Under the pieces are notes generated by a model that was not told where the DNA came from, did not search any database, and saw only the letters and a list, made by a program, of their open reading frames with translations. A DNA stretch of 64,000 nucleotides from positions 9,653 through 73,652 of the forward strand of contig JAMPED010000010.1 of NCBI GenBank assembly GCA_023665325.1, in the 5' to 3' direction. Positions 37,362-44,624 of this stretch are shown in pieces. The first letter of the stretch is position 1. Each line of letters starts with the position of its first letter. A program made the translations under genes and the position numbers. This DNA comes from Acetobacter sp. Its GTDB lineage: Bacteria; Pseudomonadota; Alphaproteobacteria; RF32; CAG-239.

Positions 37362-37492
37362 CTACTAAAACCCCACCTACAAAGTTATAAATATAATCAA
37401 TATCTTAAAAAAACGTTAAAATTTTTTAGTTTAAATTCAAAAAAAATTTTTATATACATACATAAAAATAATAAACGTTTTAGGAATTCTAA

Positions 37493-37897
37493 ATGAAATA
37501 CGAAAATATTGTCCACATAAAAAGAATGATATCCACTTATTTCGAAGATATTGAGGGTTTACTCAATGAATTAGAAGATTTTTCATTGAGTCCAATGAAT
37601 TCCTCTTTTCTTAAGCAAGAACGTGATAAGTGTGCAAACGAGGCTTTTACCTATTTTTTAGCTGGTTACGCTGTTGGTGAGATAAAAACACGCTTAAAGT
37701 TGATTTATAAAACTGTAGATGTTGACTTGATTGTTAATGAAACATACCGTGTTTTTGAGAAACGTATAACTCCACAACGCATTTTTGCGGCTCAAGCTAT
37801 GAAAAAAGCAGATGTATCGACAAAGAAAATAGCCCAAGTTTTAGGCTTGAGCGTTCCGACTGTGCTTAAATATTTAAGTAAAACAGATATTAGCTAG
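37493..37897 (+). CDS. Helix-turn-helix protein of the prophage
   Basis: 134 residues. The C-terminal 35 residues form a recombinase/resolvase-like helix-turn-helix (VSTKKIAQVLGLSVPTVLKYL); the N-terminal 95 residues are helical and unrecognised. It is the only plus-strand gene of the prophage, next to attL, with AGGAATT before the ATG. A role as repressor of lytic genes or in excision is plausible. Its stop overlaps the convergent acyltransferase by 8 bases. Confidence 0.7.
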   Translation: MKYENIVHIKRMISTYFEDIEGLLNELEDFSLSPMNSSFLKQERDKCANEAFTYFLAGYAVGEIKTRLKLIYKTVDVDLIVNETYRVFEKRITPQRIFAAQAMKKADVSTKKIAQVLGLSVPTVLKYLSKTDIS

Positions 37898-38324
37898 TTT
37901 TCTTAATAAAATGTGCTGGGTTTCCTGCCCAGACTTCACCTGCTGGAATATCTTTGAGGACGATACTCCCTGCTCCGATGACTGCATTGTCGCCGATGTG
38001 AACGTTGCCGATAACGACGGCGTTGGCGTATATGGTTACATTATCGCCTAAAGTTGGGGCGTATTCCCCTTTTCTTCCGATGGTAACATTTTGATATATT
38101 GTGCAATTTTTACCGATTGTGGCTCTATCTGAAATGACTATACCTACTTGATGTATGAGTTTTAAATTATTTTCTCTATACCACTTTTTTAATAAATTAT
38201 ATGGTATATTGCAGCATCTCTTAGCTTTTTTGAATTTATTGGTATAGTATTGAAAAATTTTTATACCAAATATGTAAAACTCACGTTTTCCGTTTTCGTA
38301 TTTGACTCTGTGATATGCTTGCAT
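37890..38324 (-). CDS. Hexapeptide-repeat (left-handed beta helix) acyltransferase
   Basis: 144 residues. The second half is made of hexapeptide repeats (ISDRAT IGKNCT IYQNVT and later VHIGDNAVIGAGSIV) with the closing AGNPAH motif, as in serine acetyltransferase and sugar O-acetyltransferases. The N-terminal part is too short for CysE. It probably acetylates a surface sugar using acetyl-CoA. It sits at the end of the prophage, separated from the virion operon by a perfect inverted repeat, which fits lysogenic-conversion cargo. Confidence 0.8.
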   Translation of the reverse strand: MQAYHRVKYENGKREFYIFGIKIFQYYTNKFKKAKRCCNIPYNLLKKWYRENNLKLIHQVGIVISDRATIGKNCTIYQNVTIGRKGEYAPTLGDNVTIYANAVVIGNVHIGDNAVIGAGSIVLKDIPAGEVWAGNPAHFIKKTS

Positions 38325-38329
38325 AGATA

Positions 38330-38362
38330 AATCTCTTAAAAGTTTAATACTTTTAAGAGATT
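38330..38362. terminator. Perfect 14-base inverted repeat between virion operon and acyltransferase
   Basis: AATCTCTTAAAAGT and ACTTTTAAGAGATT are perfect complements around a five-base loop. AT-rich, with no long T-run; a weak terminator on the minus strand or a regulator binding site. Confidence 0.5.
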
Positions 38363-38400
38363 AGTTTAATCAAAAGTAAGTGTCAATTTAAAACTAAAGG

Positions 38401-38529
38401 TTATGAGTTTAGAAAATCAGATAAAAAGCCCCTGCTCTTCTTTTTTCTCGTTGTCTTTCTTTTGCGTGTTGTAACCTTGCGTTTTGTTGTTTTCTTACGT
38501 GTAGATGTGCGTTTTTTACGTGTTGCCAT
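38401..38529 (-). CDS. Small highly basic protein of the prophage
   Basis: 42 residues. After MATRKKRTSTRKK comes a run of Arg/Lys/Thr blocks, and the protein ends with a hydrophobic GFLSDFLNS tail. The net charge is strongly positive. AGGGGG precedes the ATG. It overlaps nothing and lies one base from the next gene. It fits a DNA-condensing or virion core protein, as small basic proteins are known in tailless membrane-containing phages; the function is inferred from composition only. Confidence 0.7.
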   Translation of the reverse strand: MATRKKRTSTRKKTTKRKVTTRKRKTTRKKKSRGFLSDFLNS

Positions 38530-38530
38530 A

Positions 38531-38665
38531 TTAGCCCCCTATAAGTTGAATAAGTGATGTTAAAAATTCCGGAAAGGTTGCCGACCCTGCGACAAGTGCG
38601 CCCAGTGCCGACAAAAATCCACCCCAAAAGGTTTTACTTTTTATAGTATCTTTGATGTTGCTCAT
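38531..38665 (-). CDS. Small hydrophobic protein of the prophage
   Basis: 44 residues, mostly one hydrophobic stretch (FWGGFLSALGALVAG, then a second weaker segment ending LIQLIGG). GAGGGG precedes the ATG. Candidate holin or virion membrane protein; it starts inside the 3' end of the neighbouring gene. Confidence 0.65.
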   Translation of the reverse strand: MSNIKDTIKSKTFWGGFLSALGALVAGSATFPEFLTSLIQLIGG

Positions 38666-38786
38666 TGATAATCCCCTCAATCTGTGCAATTCTTTCGCCT
38701 AATTCGCCAATTTTTCGTGCGTAATACATAAAAATCACAAAAAATGGACTATTGGCTAAAAGTTGGTTAAAAAGCTCTTGTTCCAT
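38634..38786 (-). CDS. Small membrane protein with coiled-coil tail
   Basis: 50 residues: a hydrophobic segment (about 13-22, SPFFVIFMYY) followed by a charged helix (ARKIGELGERIAQIEG) likely to form a coiled coil. GGTAGGGA lies before the ATG. Overlaps the next gene by 32 bases. Similar short proteins accompany lysis genes in phages, so a lysis or virion membrane role is possible. Confidence 0.6.
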   Translation of the reverse strand: MEQELFNQLLANSPFFVIFMYYARKIGELGERIAQIEGIINEQHQRYYKK

Positions 38787-38799
38787 TCCCTACCCCGCT

Positions 38800-38985
38800 T
38801 TACTTCTTTTTCATTAAAGAAAAGCCGTAAACAACGCACGCACCAATTAAAAGCCATTTACCCCAATTAGCCTGCTTTTTCATTTGTTCGTTTTCCTTTT
38901 TGTTCTCTGTGTAGCTATCCCAAGCCCAATCAATACCAAGCCCTGCTAACAAAGAACCGCCTACTTTTGCAATAGTTGCCCACAT
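38800..38985 (-). CDS. Small membrane protein of the prophage
   Basis: 61 residues: Gly-rich N-terminus (KVGGSLLAGLGIDWAWD), a charged middle, and a C-terminal membrane segment (WLLIGACVVYGFSL) with a Lys-rich end. AGGAGG precedes the ATG. The C-tail-anchored form is repeated in several neighbours and suggests a protein of an internal virion membrane. Confidence 0.7.
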   Translation of the reverse strand: MWATIAKVGGSLLAGLGIDWAWDSYTENKKENEQMKKQANWGKWLLIGACVVYGFSLMKKK

Positions 38986-38997
38986 AGTTTTTACCTC

Positions 38998-39150
38998 CTA
39001 TAATTTTTTTATCATTTTGTACCCGAAATAAAGGATAAAAGCCGTTGAAACAACGTTGAAAATGCTTAATCCTTTATTGTCGGCGTTGATTGACTTATCG
39101 AAGATCGAAAAGCCTAAGGCGCCGCCTAAAAAACTTACTAAATATCCCAT
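38998..39150 (-). CDS. Small membrane protein of the prophage
   Basis: 50 residues: two hydrophobic segments (LVSFLGGALGFSIF and VVSTAFILYFGYKMI) joined by a polar turn, ending KKL. GGGAGG lies before the ATG. Hairpin topology of this kind suits a holin or a virion membrane protein. Confidence 0.65.
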   Translation of the reverse strand: MGYLVSFLGGALGFSIFDKSINADNKGLSIFNVVSTAFILYFGYKMIKKL

Positions 39151-39160
39151 TTATCCTCCC

Positions 39161-39616
39161 TTATTTGTAAAAGATGTGATTACCGATTACTGCTGTTTGG
39201 GTCATATTTTTTGCCCACGTCGGCGAAACGTTTGTTGCGTGGTAATTTGTTGCGCCGTTGGTGATGTCGTCAAGACTGCCGCTTATGAGTTGTTCGGCAA
39301 TTTTTCGGGCTTGCGCAAGGTCTTTATCTGTTGCGTTTAGCATTTTTACCCTGTTGGGGTCGTTAATATTCCACGCTGAAAACTGATAAGGCTTTAATAC
39401 TACGTCTTTTATGCTTGCGCCGTACCAGCCACCGGCTTTTACACGGTTTAAGATAACGTTTCCGACTGCTTGCATACCGCGGGCGCCCTCTCCTCGGGCT
39501 TCTCCCCACATTGTGCGCGCTAAATAGTCGGTTTGGTTGTCTGTCATATCGTACCCCTTTTTAAGTATCCTATACGCCAAATAAGCGGCGGCTATGTATG
39601 CAAGCCACTTAATCAT
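39161..39616 (-). CDS. SleB-type cell wall hydrolase (lysin)
   Basis: 151 residues. An N-terminal membrane segment (about 4-18) precedes a hydrolase_2/SleB domain with the catalytic-Glu region ARTMWGEARGEG (Glu39), the GNVILNRV helix and a closing NHIFYK. Such enzymes are lytic transglycosylases or amidase-like peptidoglycan hydrolases. The anchor suggests a virion-bound entry enzyme or a signal-arrest lysin. Its start overlaps the end of the upstream gene by 8 bases. Confidence 0.85.
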   Translation of the reverse strand: MIKWLAYIAAAYLAYRILKKGYDMTDNQTDYLARTMWGEARGEGARGMQAVGNVILNRVKAGGWYGASIKDVVLKPYQFSAWNINDPNRVKMLNATDKDLAQARKIAEQLISGSLDDITNGATNYHATNVSPTWAKNMTQTAVIGNHIFYK

Positions 39617-39926
39617 TTAAATTAACTTTCGGATATTTCTCTTTGATTTCTTTGATTTTTTCAAACCATAAGTTTGTGCCGTTTTCCTTATCGTGGAAAA
39701 TCATATCAAGTTGTTCGCCGATGTCTGGATATTCTGCAAGGCGTTTTTCTTTATATGTTAATTCAGGTTTTGATGGCGCATAACCAGCAATATACCACTC
39801 ACCAGTATAAGCTTGTTCTACGTCCATTTCTTCCATTCCGAGGGATTTATAGTATTCTATATCATCATCTAATCCAACATCGCACTGTTTTGTTGTATTA
39901 TTAACTATGGTCGCATATCTAAACAT
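39609..39926 (-). CDS. Phage accessory structural protein
   Basis: 105 residues, soluble. The pattern MFRYATIVNNTTKQCDVG near the start, DVEQAYTGEWYIAGYAP in the middle and GTNLWFEKIKEIKEKYPK at the end is of a kind found in tail-fibre-associated proteins (XkdW-like) of other phages, so it may help assemble the receptor-binding spike. GGAGAG precedes the chosen ATG at 39926. Assignment rests on remembered similarity. Confidence 0.6.
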   Translation of the reverse strand: MFRYATIVNNTTKQCDVGLDDDIEYYKSLGMEEMDVEQAYTGEWYIAGYAPSKPELTYKEKRLAEYPDIGEQLDMIFHDKENGTNLWFEKIKEIKEKYPKVNLND

Positions 39927-39934
39927 TTTCTCTC

Positions 39935-40342
39935 CTAATCTGTGCATTTATAGGTTTTAAATGTACGCGTTATATTATAACCCGACACAATATTTTTAAA
40001 TTTATATGTACAACCTTTAGGTACCAATACAAAAACTGTGCAGGCATTATATTCAAATGATTTTAAATTTGCTATTGCTGTACCATTAACTTCTATATTT
40101 ATTTCTGCAGCAGAACCCCCTCCTTCTGCACCACTTAATAAGGATGCGTATAACCATAAATTATCTTCTGCTGTATATTGAGTATCCATTGTTTTTGATA
40201 CTCCAGTTTTTGCAGATATTGTACCCCATTTAATAATTTTTTGCTTTGTGTCTACTGTTGCATTATTAGCGGTAAAACCTGCTATAGTTTGCTTTTGTGC
40301 TGTTGTTGCGCCGTCTGGTGTGAAATTTATGGCTTGTAACAT
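39935..40342 (-). CDS. Probable virion surface or spike protein
   Basis: 135 residues, predicted mostly beta strands (AEINIEVNGTAIANLKSFEY, CTVFVLVPKGCTYKF). No membrane segment. Located between the lysin group and another beta-rich protein. CGAGG lies before the ATG at 40342. The call is from composition and position. Confidence 0.55.
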   Translation of the reverse strand: MLQAINFTPDGATTAQKQTIAGFTANNATVDTKQKIIKWGTISAKTGVSKTMDTQYTAEDNLWLYASLLSGAEGGGSAAEINIEVNGTAIANLKSFEYNACTVFVLVPKGCTYKFKNIVSGYNITRTFKTYKCTD

Positions 40343-40343
40343 T

Positions 40344-40928
40344 TTAGTACCTCGCAATTATAACGTTTGCTATACCTGTTCCGGTAAGTGTGAGTGTTCC
40401 AGCAGTTGAAAAAACAACTTCAAAGCTTTCACCGCCTTGCATTTGATAGTTGGTAAAACCCAAGCCCGAAACGGTGATACTTCCGCTTTTGACAAGAAAA
40501 TTGACTTTGTCGCCCGATGTGATGTCTAGTGTTGCATTGTCGACGATGTTTAACGTTTGGGCGTTTATGCTCGAATATGATTTATCTTGTGAAATTGCCT
40601 GAATTGCGCCGGAAACTGATAGCCGGTTATCTTGAATTTCACCGATGGCAAGGGCAAAATCAACCTCTAAATCACTTGCGCTATCATTAAATAAAATGAT
40701 GTATTGCACCGGCTCTGTTAATTTATAACCCATACCGGTTTTGAAGTATGTTTCATTTACTGCACCGCCAAAGTTGATGCGTAAAGCGTTTTCCACGCTT
40801 GCGTACAACAAGTTAAATGCTTGAAAAACATAATCAATTTTTAAGCTGCGTCCTGCCGGAATTGTATATTTAAACTCTTGATAAGGTGCTTGAACTGAAC
40901 CGATGTTAATAAGTTGATTATCTGCCAT
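40344..40928 (-). CDS. Probable virion surface protein, beta-rich
   Basis: 194 residues. Start MADNQLINIGSVQAPYQEFKY and end TLTLTGTGIANVIIARY, with a beta-sandwich-like pattern and no membrane segment. A penton or spike protein would fit the position next to the membrane proteins and capsid protein. GAGG precedes the ATG. Confidence 0.6.
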   Translation of the reverse strand: MADNQLINIGSVQAPYQEFKYTIPAGRSLKIDYVFQAFNLLYASVENALRINFGGAVNETYFKTGMGYKLTEPVQYIILFNDSASDLEVDFALAIGEIQDNRLSVSGAIQAISQDKSYSSINAQTLNIVDNATLDITSGDKVNFLVKSGSITVSGLGFTNYQMQGGESFEVVFSTAGTLTLTGTGIANVIIARY

Positions 40929-40931
40929 TGT

Positions 40932-41336
40932 TTACCTCTTGTTTTTGAAGATAAAATAAAAGATTGCGGCAATCATTCCATACATTGCAATCGGGCGTAT
41001 GGCGTCGATTGCATTGCGTAACTCGCTTTTGCTTTCCGCATAAGCGTTGCCGGTTTCGGTGATTGCTGTTTCGGTTGTTTTTTGTACGGCTTGCACTGCT
41101 TGCCCGAATAAATCACGTGTTAGGGTTTGAGAGCTTTCGACTGTTCCTAAAACAGATTCTAAATTTTCTCCCGTAAGTCCTTGTTCAACATAGCTATAGT
41201 TCGAACCGCTACCAATAACGAGGTTATCGTGCGACAATGCGCCCAAACTTGCCGCTGAATCGTTATTTGTCGAATTGTCGGTGTAAGTTGTGGTTGTGGA
41301 AGATTTTGACTTCGATTTTGAACTAAATAACCCCAT
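40932..41336 (-). CDS. C-tail-anchored virion membrane protein
   Basis: 134 residues. Ser/Thr-rich N-terminus, a helical middle with a coiled-coil pattern (LFGQAVQAVQKTTE...), and a single C-terminal membrane segment (MYGMIAAIFYFIF) followed by KNKR. This is the first of three similar proteins in a row. GAGG lies upstream of the ATG. Confidence 0.7.
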   Translation of the reverse strand: MGLFSSKSKSKSSTTTTYTDNSTNNDSAASLGALSHDNLVIGSGSNYSYVEQGLTGENLESVLGTVESSQTLTRDLFGQAVQAVQKTTETAITETGNAYAESKSELRNAIDAIRPIAMYGMIAAIFYFIFKNKR

Positions 41337-41339
41337 TTG

Positions 41340-41636
41340 TTACCTCGCAATCTTTTTAAACAGCCAATAGCCGACCAAAACAACGCCGCCAATCATTAAA
41401 ATTTTACCAAACCCAAGTGTCGGGCTGTCAATTTGGATATTTGACGAGTGAACGCCCCAATTACCGGTAGACAATCCAGAGTTTGCAGTTGCACTGGAAG
41501 AGCCTAACCCCGCACCGAAATTGTTTAAAAAATTGCTAGGGTTGAGGAAGTCGTCCAAGCCGAAACTTGCCTCAACTTCCCCAACATAGCCGCCGGTGTT
41601 TTGGTTATTATCCGCATTGTTTTGACTGCTTGCCAT
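41340..41636 (-). CDS. C-tail-anchored virion membrane protein
   Basis: 98 residues. Asn/Gly/Ser-rich N-terminus and a C-terminal membrane helix (ILMIGGVVLVGYWLF) followed by KKIAR. It belongs to the series of short, C-anchored proteins next to the capsid gene, as expected for a virus with a lipid layer under the capsid. Confidence 0.7.
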   Translation of the reverse strand: MASSQNNADNNQNTGGYVGEVEASFGLDDFLNPSNFLNNFGAGLGSSSATANSGLSTGNWGVHSSNIQIDSPTLGFGKILMIGGVVLVGYWLFKKIAR

Positions 41637-41639
41637 TGG

Positions 41640-41894
41640 TTATTTTCTCCGTAACAAAACCACCAATACAACGGCAAGAATAGAACCGCCGGCAATCCAA
41701 AGCAAAGTTTCTTTTGAAAGCTGCATCCCTAAAAAAGATAGTTTTTCATTTTTCGTTTGTGCTTCAGCGAGAACTTTTTGTTCTTTTACGGCTTGATTAG
41801 ATTGTAAATATTGGTTAGTTGTACCCAAAATGGCGTTGCCCCACCATTCCCACCAACTTTGTCCGTTGTCGTTTGCTGTGCTATTACCTGACAT
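41640..41894 (-). CDS. C-tail-anchored virion membrane protein
   Basis: 84 residues. A Trp-rich start (QSWWEWWGN), a helical middle and a C-terminal membrane segment (LWIAGGSILAVVLVVLL) with RRK behind it. Directly downstream of the capsid gene with 54 bases between. GAGG lies before the ATG. Confidence 0.7.
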   Translation of the reverse strand: MSGNSTANDNGQSWWEWWGNAILGTTNQYLQSNQAVKEQKVLAEAQTKNEKLSFLGMQLSKETLLWIAGGSILAVVLVVLLRRK

Positions 41895-41948
41895 TTTAAA
41901 CCTCTTTTCTTATTGAGGGCGTCATAAAAACGCCCTCTTCCCCCTTAA

Positions 41949-42812
41949 TTAAGCCGCTACAGCTTTGAGCATTCCCTCCGGAATATTCCGGATAGAAACG
42001 GCTAACAAGTCATAAGTTCCGTTTGCTGGTGCAGCTGAAAACGTTGTCTTTAGGCGCAGTTCTGTAACGCCGACCATCGGTAAGAATGTTTTAACTGAAC
42101 CATCGCTGAAAGAGTAGTTAAACACATTTTCAACTTGTGAAAGCCCGCGGGCGTCGCAAATATAGTTGACTTTAGCCAAGCTTGTCGGGTCATAAATTGA
42201 GTTACCATTTACTACGCATTCACCAAGCGAAATTTCTCCGCCGCCATTGTGCGCCATAATCTGCAAGTATCCCTCATTGGAATCACGTGGCAAGGTATCG
42301 ACCGTTGAAATACCTGTTGTGTTCATTGTCTGCGGATAGTTGATAACTTTAATAAACGACCCAAGATTTGCGGTCATTGAGCGGCGAATTGTCGAAATTG
42401 CACAATCTGTTACATCTGTTACGGTTGCGTTTACATATACCTGCAGTTGTAAAGTTTGTACGTTTTGACAACCCCAAGCAAAATAATCTTCGGTTGTTGG
42501 GTCTTTGAACAAATAACGAGCCACATTTAAGCCGATAACGTTGGCAAGCTTTTGTGTTACTTCTGTGCCTAAAGACGCATAAACATCGTATAAACGGGCT
42601 AACGGGCAGTTTATTACCTGTTCACCGTTAATAGTTAGCGCAATTTTGCCGATTGAAGACAAAATATTGGCTTTTTCTGCTGGTGCGCCTGCGTTGGTGA
42701 ACTCAACGAGAACATCGTCGATTACATCAAAAGACGGAATATTGAAAGTCAAAACAGTTCCTGCAGAGAGTGATTTTGTGTCGTGGTCGATAATTTTTTT
42801 AACTTGACTCAT
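41949..42812 (-). CDS. Major capsid protein candidate, PM2 P2-like double jelly roll
   Basis: 287 residues, near the 269 of the PM2 capsid protein. All-beta pattern in two halves joined near residue 150; the first has SSIGKIALTINGEQVINCPLARLYD, the second ends in AAPANGTYDLLAVSIRNI. Its length, position between membrane proteins and ATPase, and lack of tailed-phage (HK97) neighbours fit a double-jelly-roll capsid. Sequence identity could not be tested, so this is inferred from pattern and context. AGGGGG precedes the ATG. It is the largest gene of the element. Confidence 0.7.
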   Translation of the reverse strand: MSQVKKIIDHDTKSLSAGTVLTFNIPSFDVIDDVLVEFTNAGAPAEKANILSSIGKIALTINGEQVINCPLARLYDVYASLGTEVTQKLANVIGLNVARYLFKDPTTEDYFAWGCQNVQTLQLQVYVNATVTDVTDCAISTIRRSMTANLGSFIKVINYPQTMNTTGISTVDTLPRDSNEGYLQIMAHNGGGEISLGECVVNGNSIYDPTSLAKVNYICDARGLSQVENVFNYSFSDGSVKTFLPMVGVTELRLKTTFSAAPANGTYDLLAVSIRNIPEGMLKAVAA

Positions 42813-42827
42813 ATTAACCCCCTACCC

Positions 42828-42911
42828 TTATTTTGAAGTTGAATCTTTGATAAATTCGTAAATGTAAATTCCGGCAACTACACCGGCAACAATTTTAAGA
42901 AGTGATTTCAT
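42828..42911 (-). CDS. Tiny membrane protein of the prophage
   Basis: 27 residues: MKSLLKIVAGVVAGIYIYEF forms one membrane helix, followed by a short polar tail. AGGGGGA lies at good distance before the ATG, which supports a real gene despite the small size. Small one-span proteins of this size are known in the membrane of PM2-like virions. Confidence 0.6.
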   Translation of the reverse strand: MKSLLKIVAGVVAGIYIYEFIKDSTSK

Positions 42912-42955
42912 AGTTTCCCCCTGTTAATTAAATAAAATCTAGGGAAATATTACAT

Positions 42956-42988
42956 AACAAAAAACAGCGGGTCAAAATGCCCGCCGCT
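42956..42988 (-). terminator. Terminator between packaging ATPase and virion operon
   Basis: On the minus strand GCGGGC pairs with ACCCGC around ATTTTG, followed by GTTTTTTGTT. It separates the ATPase/replication transcript from the capsid operon. Confidence 0.7.
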
Positions 42989-43019
42989 TATATATGTTAT
43001 ATATATGTATATTATATAA

Positions 43020-43661
43020 TTATTTTGTAACAGTAACAACAACGCCTGTACGCATTTTGTAAACATACTGATAATTCGCTAAACTTTGGATTTTATCTTT
43101 ATAAGGCTTTCCAATCATTTTAACGGCGTTATCTATATCGTTGAAGTCGGCAAGTCTGAAGACGAATAAATCGCTTAAATTTGCTCTGAAAGGCAAGTCT
43201 ACAAGCGACATTCTTTGTGAGATACCTACGATATTTACGCCATAATGACGCCCACGACAACAAAGGAAGTAAAACCAATTACTAGGATTTACACGTGATT
43301 GATTAAGCGGAAATGATAAATCTAATTCGTCAACAAATAGTGTTATATTTGCATTTGAAGCGCCATCTTTAAATTGTCTTTGAATATTTACGATAAGTTC
43401 GCAAAGTTTCGATAATTCTATAATCATAGCTGGGAAATGAGGCGTATATCGGACTTGAAAACCCTTGTTGTAATTTTTCATAATAAAATCAAATAAACTA
43501 ACGATGCTTGAAAAACTTTTCTTTACCGGTAAATCGTCTAATGGGTCAAAATAAATCACACGTTTAACGTTTTTGACTAATCCTAGGGCAAGGGTCGTTT
43601 TACCGCTACCGCTTGCCCCGAAAATCCCGATCCTTGCAGATTGTTTAAGCTCTTTCTTCAT
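43020..43661 (-). CDS. Genome-packaging ATPase (FtsK/HerA superfamily)
   Basis: 213 residues. Walker A GASGSGKTT near residue 15, Walker B ITLFVDELD near 105, and a late GISQR segment typical of the HerA/FtsK packaging ATPases of tailless viruses (PM2 P9, PRD1 P9, STIV B204). Length matches the about 200-240 of that group. It should pump DNA into the preformed capsid. Overlaps the previous gene by 17 bases. Strong support for a membrane-containing, tailless virus. Confidence 0.85.
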   Translation of the reverse strand: MKKELKQSARIGIFGASGSGKTTLALGLVKNVKRVIYFDPLDDLPVKKSFSSIVSLFDFIMKNYNKGFQVRYTPHFPAMIIELSKLCELIVNIQRQFKDGASNANITLFVDELDLSFPLNQSRVNPSNWFYFLCCRGRHYGVNIVGISQRMSLVDLPFRANLSDLFVFRLADFNDIDNAVKMIGKPYKDKIQSLANYQYVYKMRTGVVVTVTK

Positions 43662-44160
43662 TTGCTTTACCTTTTAAGAATGGGAAAAAGCCGCTTTTTT
43701 CCGGCTCGGATTGTTTTAACTTGAATAAACGCTTAAACACACGTTTAATTCGTCCGCCTAGGGTTAAACCGCCAATCTTTCGGCTTAAGGCGTCCGCTTT
43801 TGCATAAGCAAAAATTCCAACCATTACAAAATCACCAAACCAACCGCCGGTTGGCTCAATCAAGAAATGTAGCATTTTATAGCGTTCAGCCATCGAATAA
43901 AGTTTTTTTGCTGATACTTTGGCGCCAGCAACCTCGAATGGCTTGTTTACATCGATAGCGAAACCGTCAATTTTCCAAAATTCACCGACAAGCCCAAAGA
44001 ACTCGAAAAAGTATTTTTCAAACTCTTCAGGCGTTAAAAGTAAGTTTTGTTCGCTCTGTGTTGGGTTTTCGGCGGCGGATGTCATCACTTCTTCAAAAAC
44101 TTCCTCAACGTTGATTGTGCCATCATTGTTTGCGATAATATCGTTTAAATTTTCCATCAT
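43645..44160 (-). CDS. Prophage protein with one membrane segment
   Basis: 171 residues, not recognised. An acidic N-terminal half (EEVFEEV, EEFEKYFFEFF) precedes a possible membrane segment (about 105-122, WFGDFVMVGIFAYA) and a very basic part (RIKRVFKRLFKLKQ). It overlaps both neighbours, and the start may be either of two adjacent ATGs (44160 or 44157). GAGGAG lies upstream. Its place next to the ATPase suggests a packaging vertex or assembly role. Confidence 0.6.
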   Translation of the reverse strand: MMENLNDIIANNDGTINVEEVFEEVMTSAAENPTQSEQNLLLTPEEFEKYFFEFFGLVGEFWKIDGFAIDVNKPFEVAGAKVSAKKLYSMAERYKMLHFLIEPTGGWFGDFVMVGIFAYAKADALSRKIGGLTLGGRIKRVFKRLFKLKQSEPEKSGFFPFLKGKANEERA

Positions 44161-44435
44161 TAAAACTCCTCTTCTTCGTCATTCCAAAATGATTTTTTTG
44201 ATTCTGCAGAATCTGCTTTTACTGCTTGAACGGGCGTAATAACTCCGATTTTCTCAACGGCAATGCTTTTGCCTGCTGATAAACTTGCTAAAACAGCTCT
44301 ACTTTGTTTTGCCCCTAATTGCGCCTTGCAACCATTGTCGCAAAACGAATAAATCTTGCGGTTTTTGTTTGCTTTTACGTCTTGTGCCCGTTCACCACAT
44401 ATCGGGCAAGTCCATCTTCCTATGATTTCCGGCAT
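44160..44435 (-). CDS. Zinc-ribbon protein with SSB-like acidic tail
   Basis: 91 residues. Four cysteines as CPIC near residue 10 and CDNGC near 32 form a probable zinc ribbon. The last residues are KSFWNDEEEEF, an acidic tip ending in Phe that resembles the C-terminal protein-interaction tip of single-stranded DNA-binding proteins. It may recruit host replication proteins or bind DNA. GAGGGA precedes the ATG. Located between the initiator candidate and the ATPase. Confidence 0.65.
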   Translation of the reverse strand: MPEIIGRWTCPICGERAQDVKANKNRKIYSFCDNGCKAQLGAKQSRAVLASLSAGKSIAVEKIGVITPVQAVKADSAESKKSFWNDEEEEF

Positions 44436-44623
44436 AATTCCCTCGCACTTTCTCTTGTTAGTAAAATTCCATTTACTGTAAAGCTTTCATATTCTTTACA
44501 ATGCTTTAATATTCTGCGCCATTGCTCCAAAACTTCTGGCGTAAACTCGCCGATGTATTGATTTTCAATGAGCTTGCGCTTTTTTCCGTTCTTAAAAACA
44601 TAACCGGTTACGATATAGGGCAT
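44420..44623 (-). CDS. Small prophage protein
   Basis: 67 residues, not recognised; charged, with no membrane segment (start MPYIVTGYVFKNGKKRK). GTGAGG lies at normal distance before the ATG at 44623. It overlaps the zinc-ribbon gene by 16 bases, and its start lies just after the end of the initiator, so these three are probably one transcript for replication. Confidence 0.55.
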   Translation of the reverse strand: MPYIVTGYVFKNGKKRKLIENQYIGEFTPEVLEQWRRILKHCKEYESFTVNGILLTRESARELCRKS

Positions 44624-44624
44624 A

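Noticed and set aside
38409..38627. Minus-strand frame of 72 codons
   Set aside because: It overlaps the basic 42-residue and 44-residue genes in another frame; those have better ribosome binding sites and make compositional sense.
39056..39340. Plus-strand frame of 94 codons in the prophage
   Set aside because: It runs opposite to the SleB-type lysin and the 50-residue membrane protein, both better supported.
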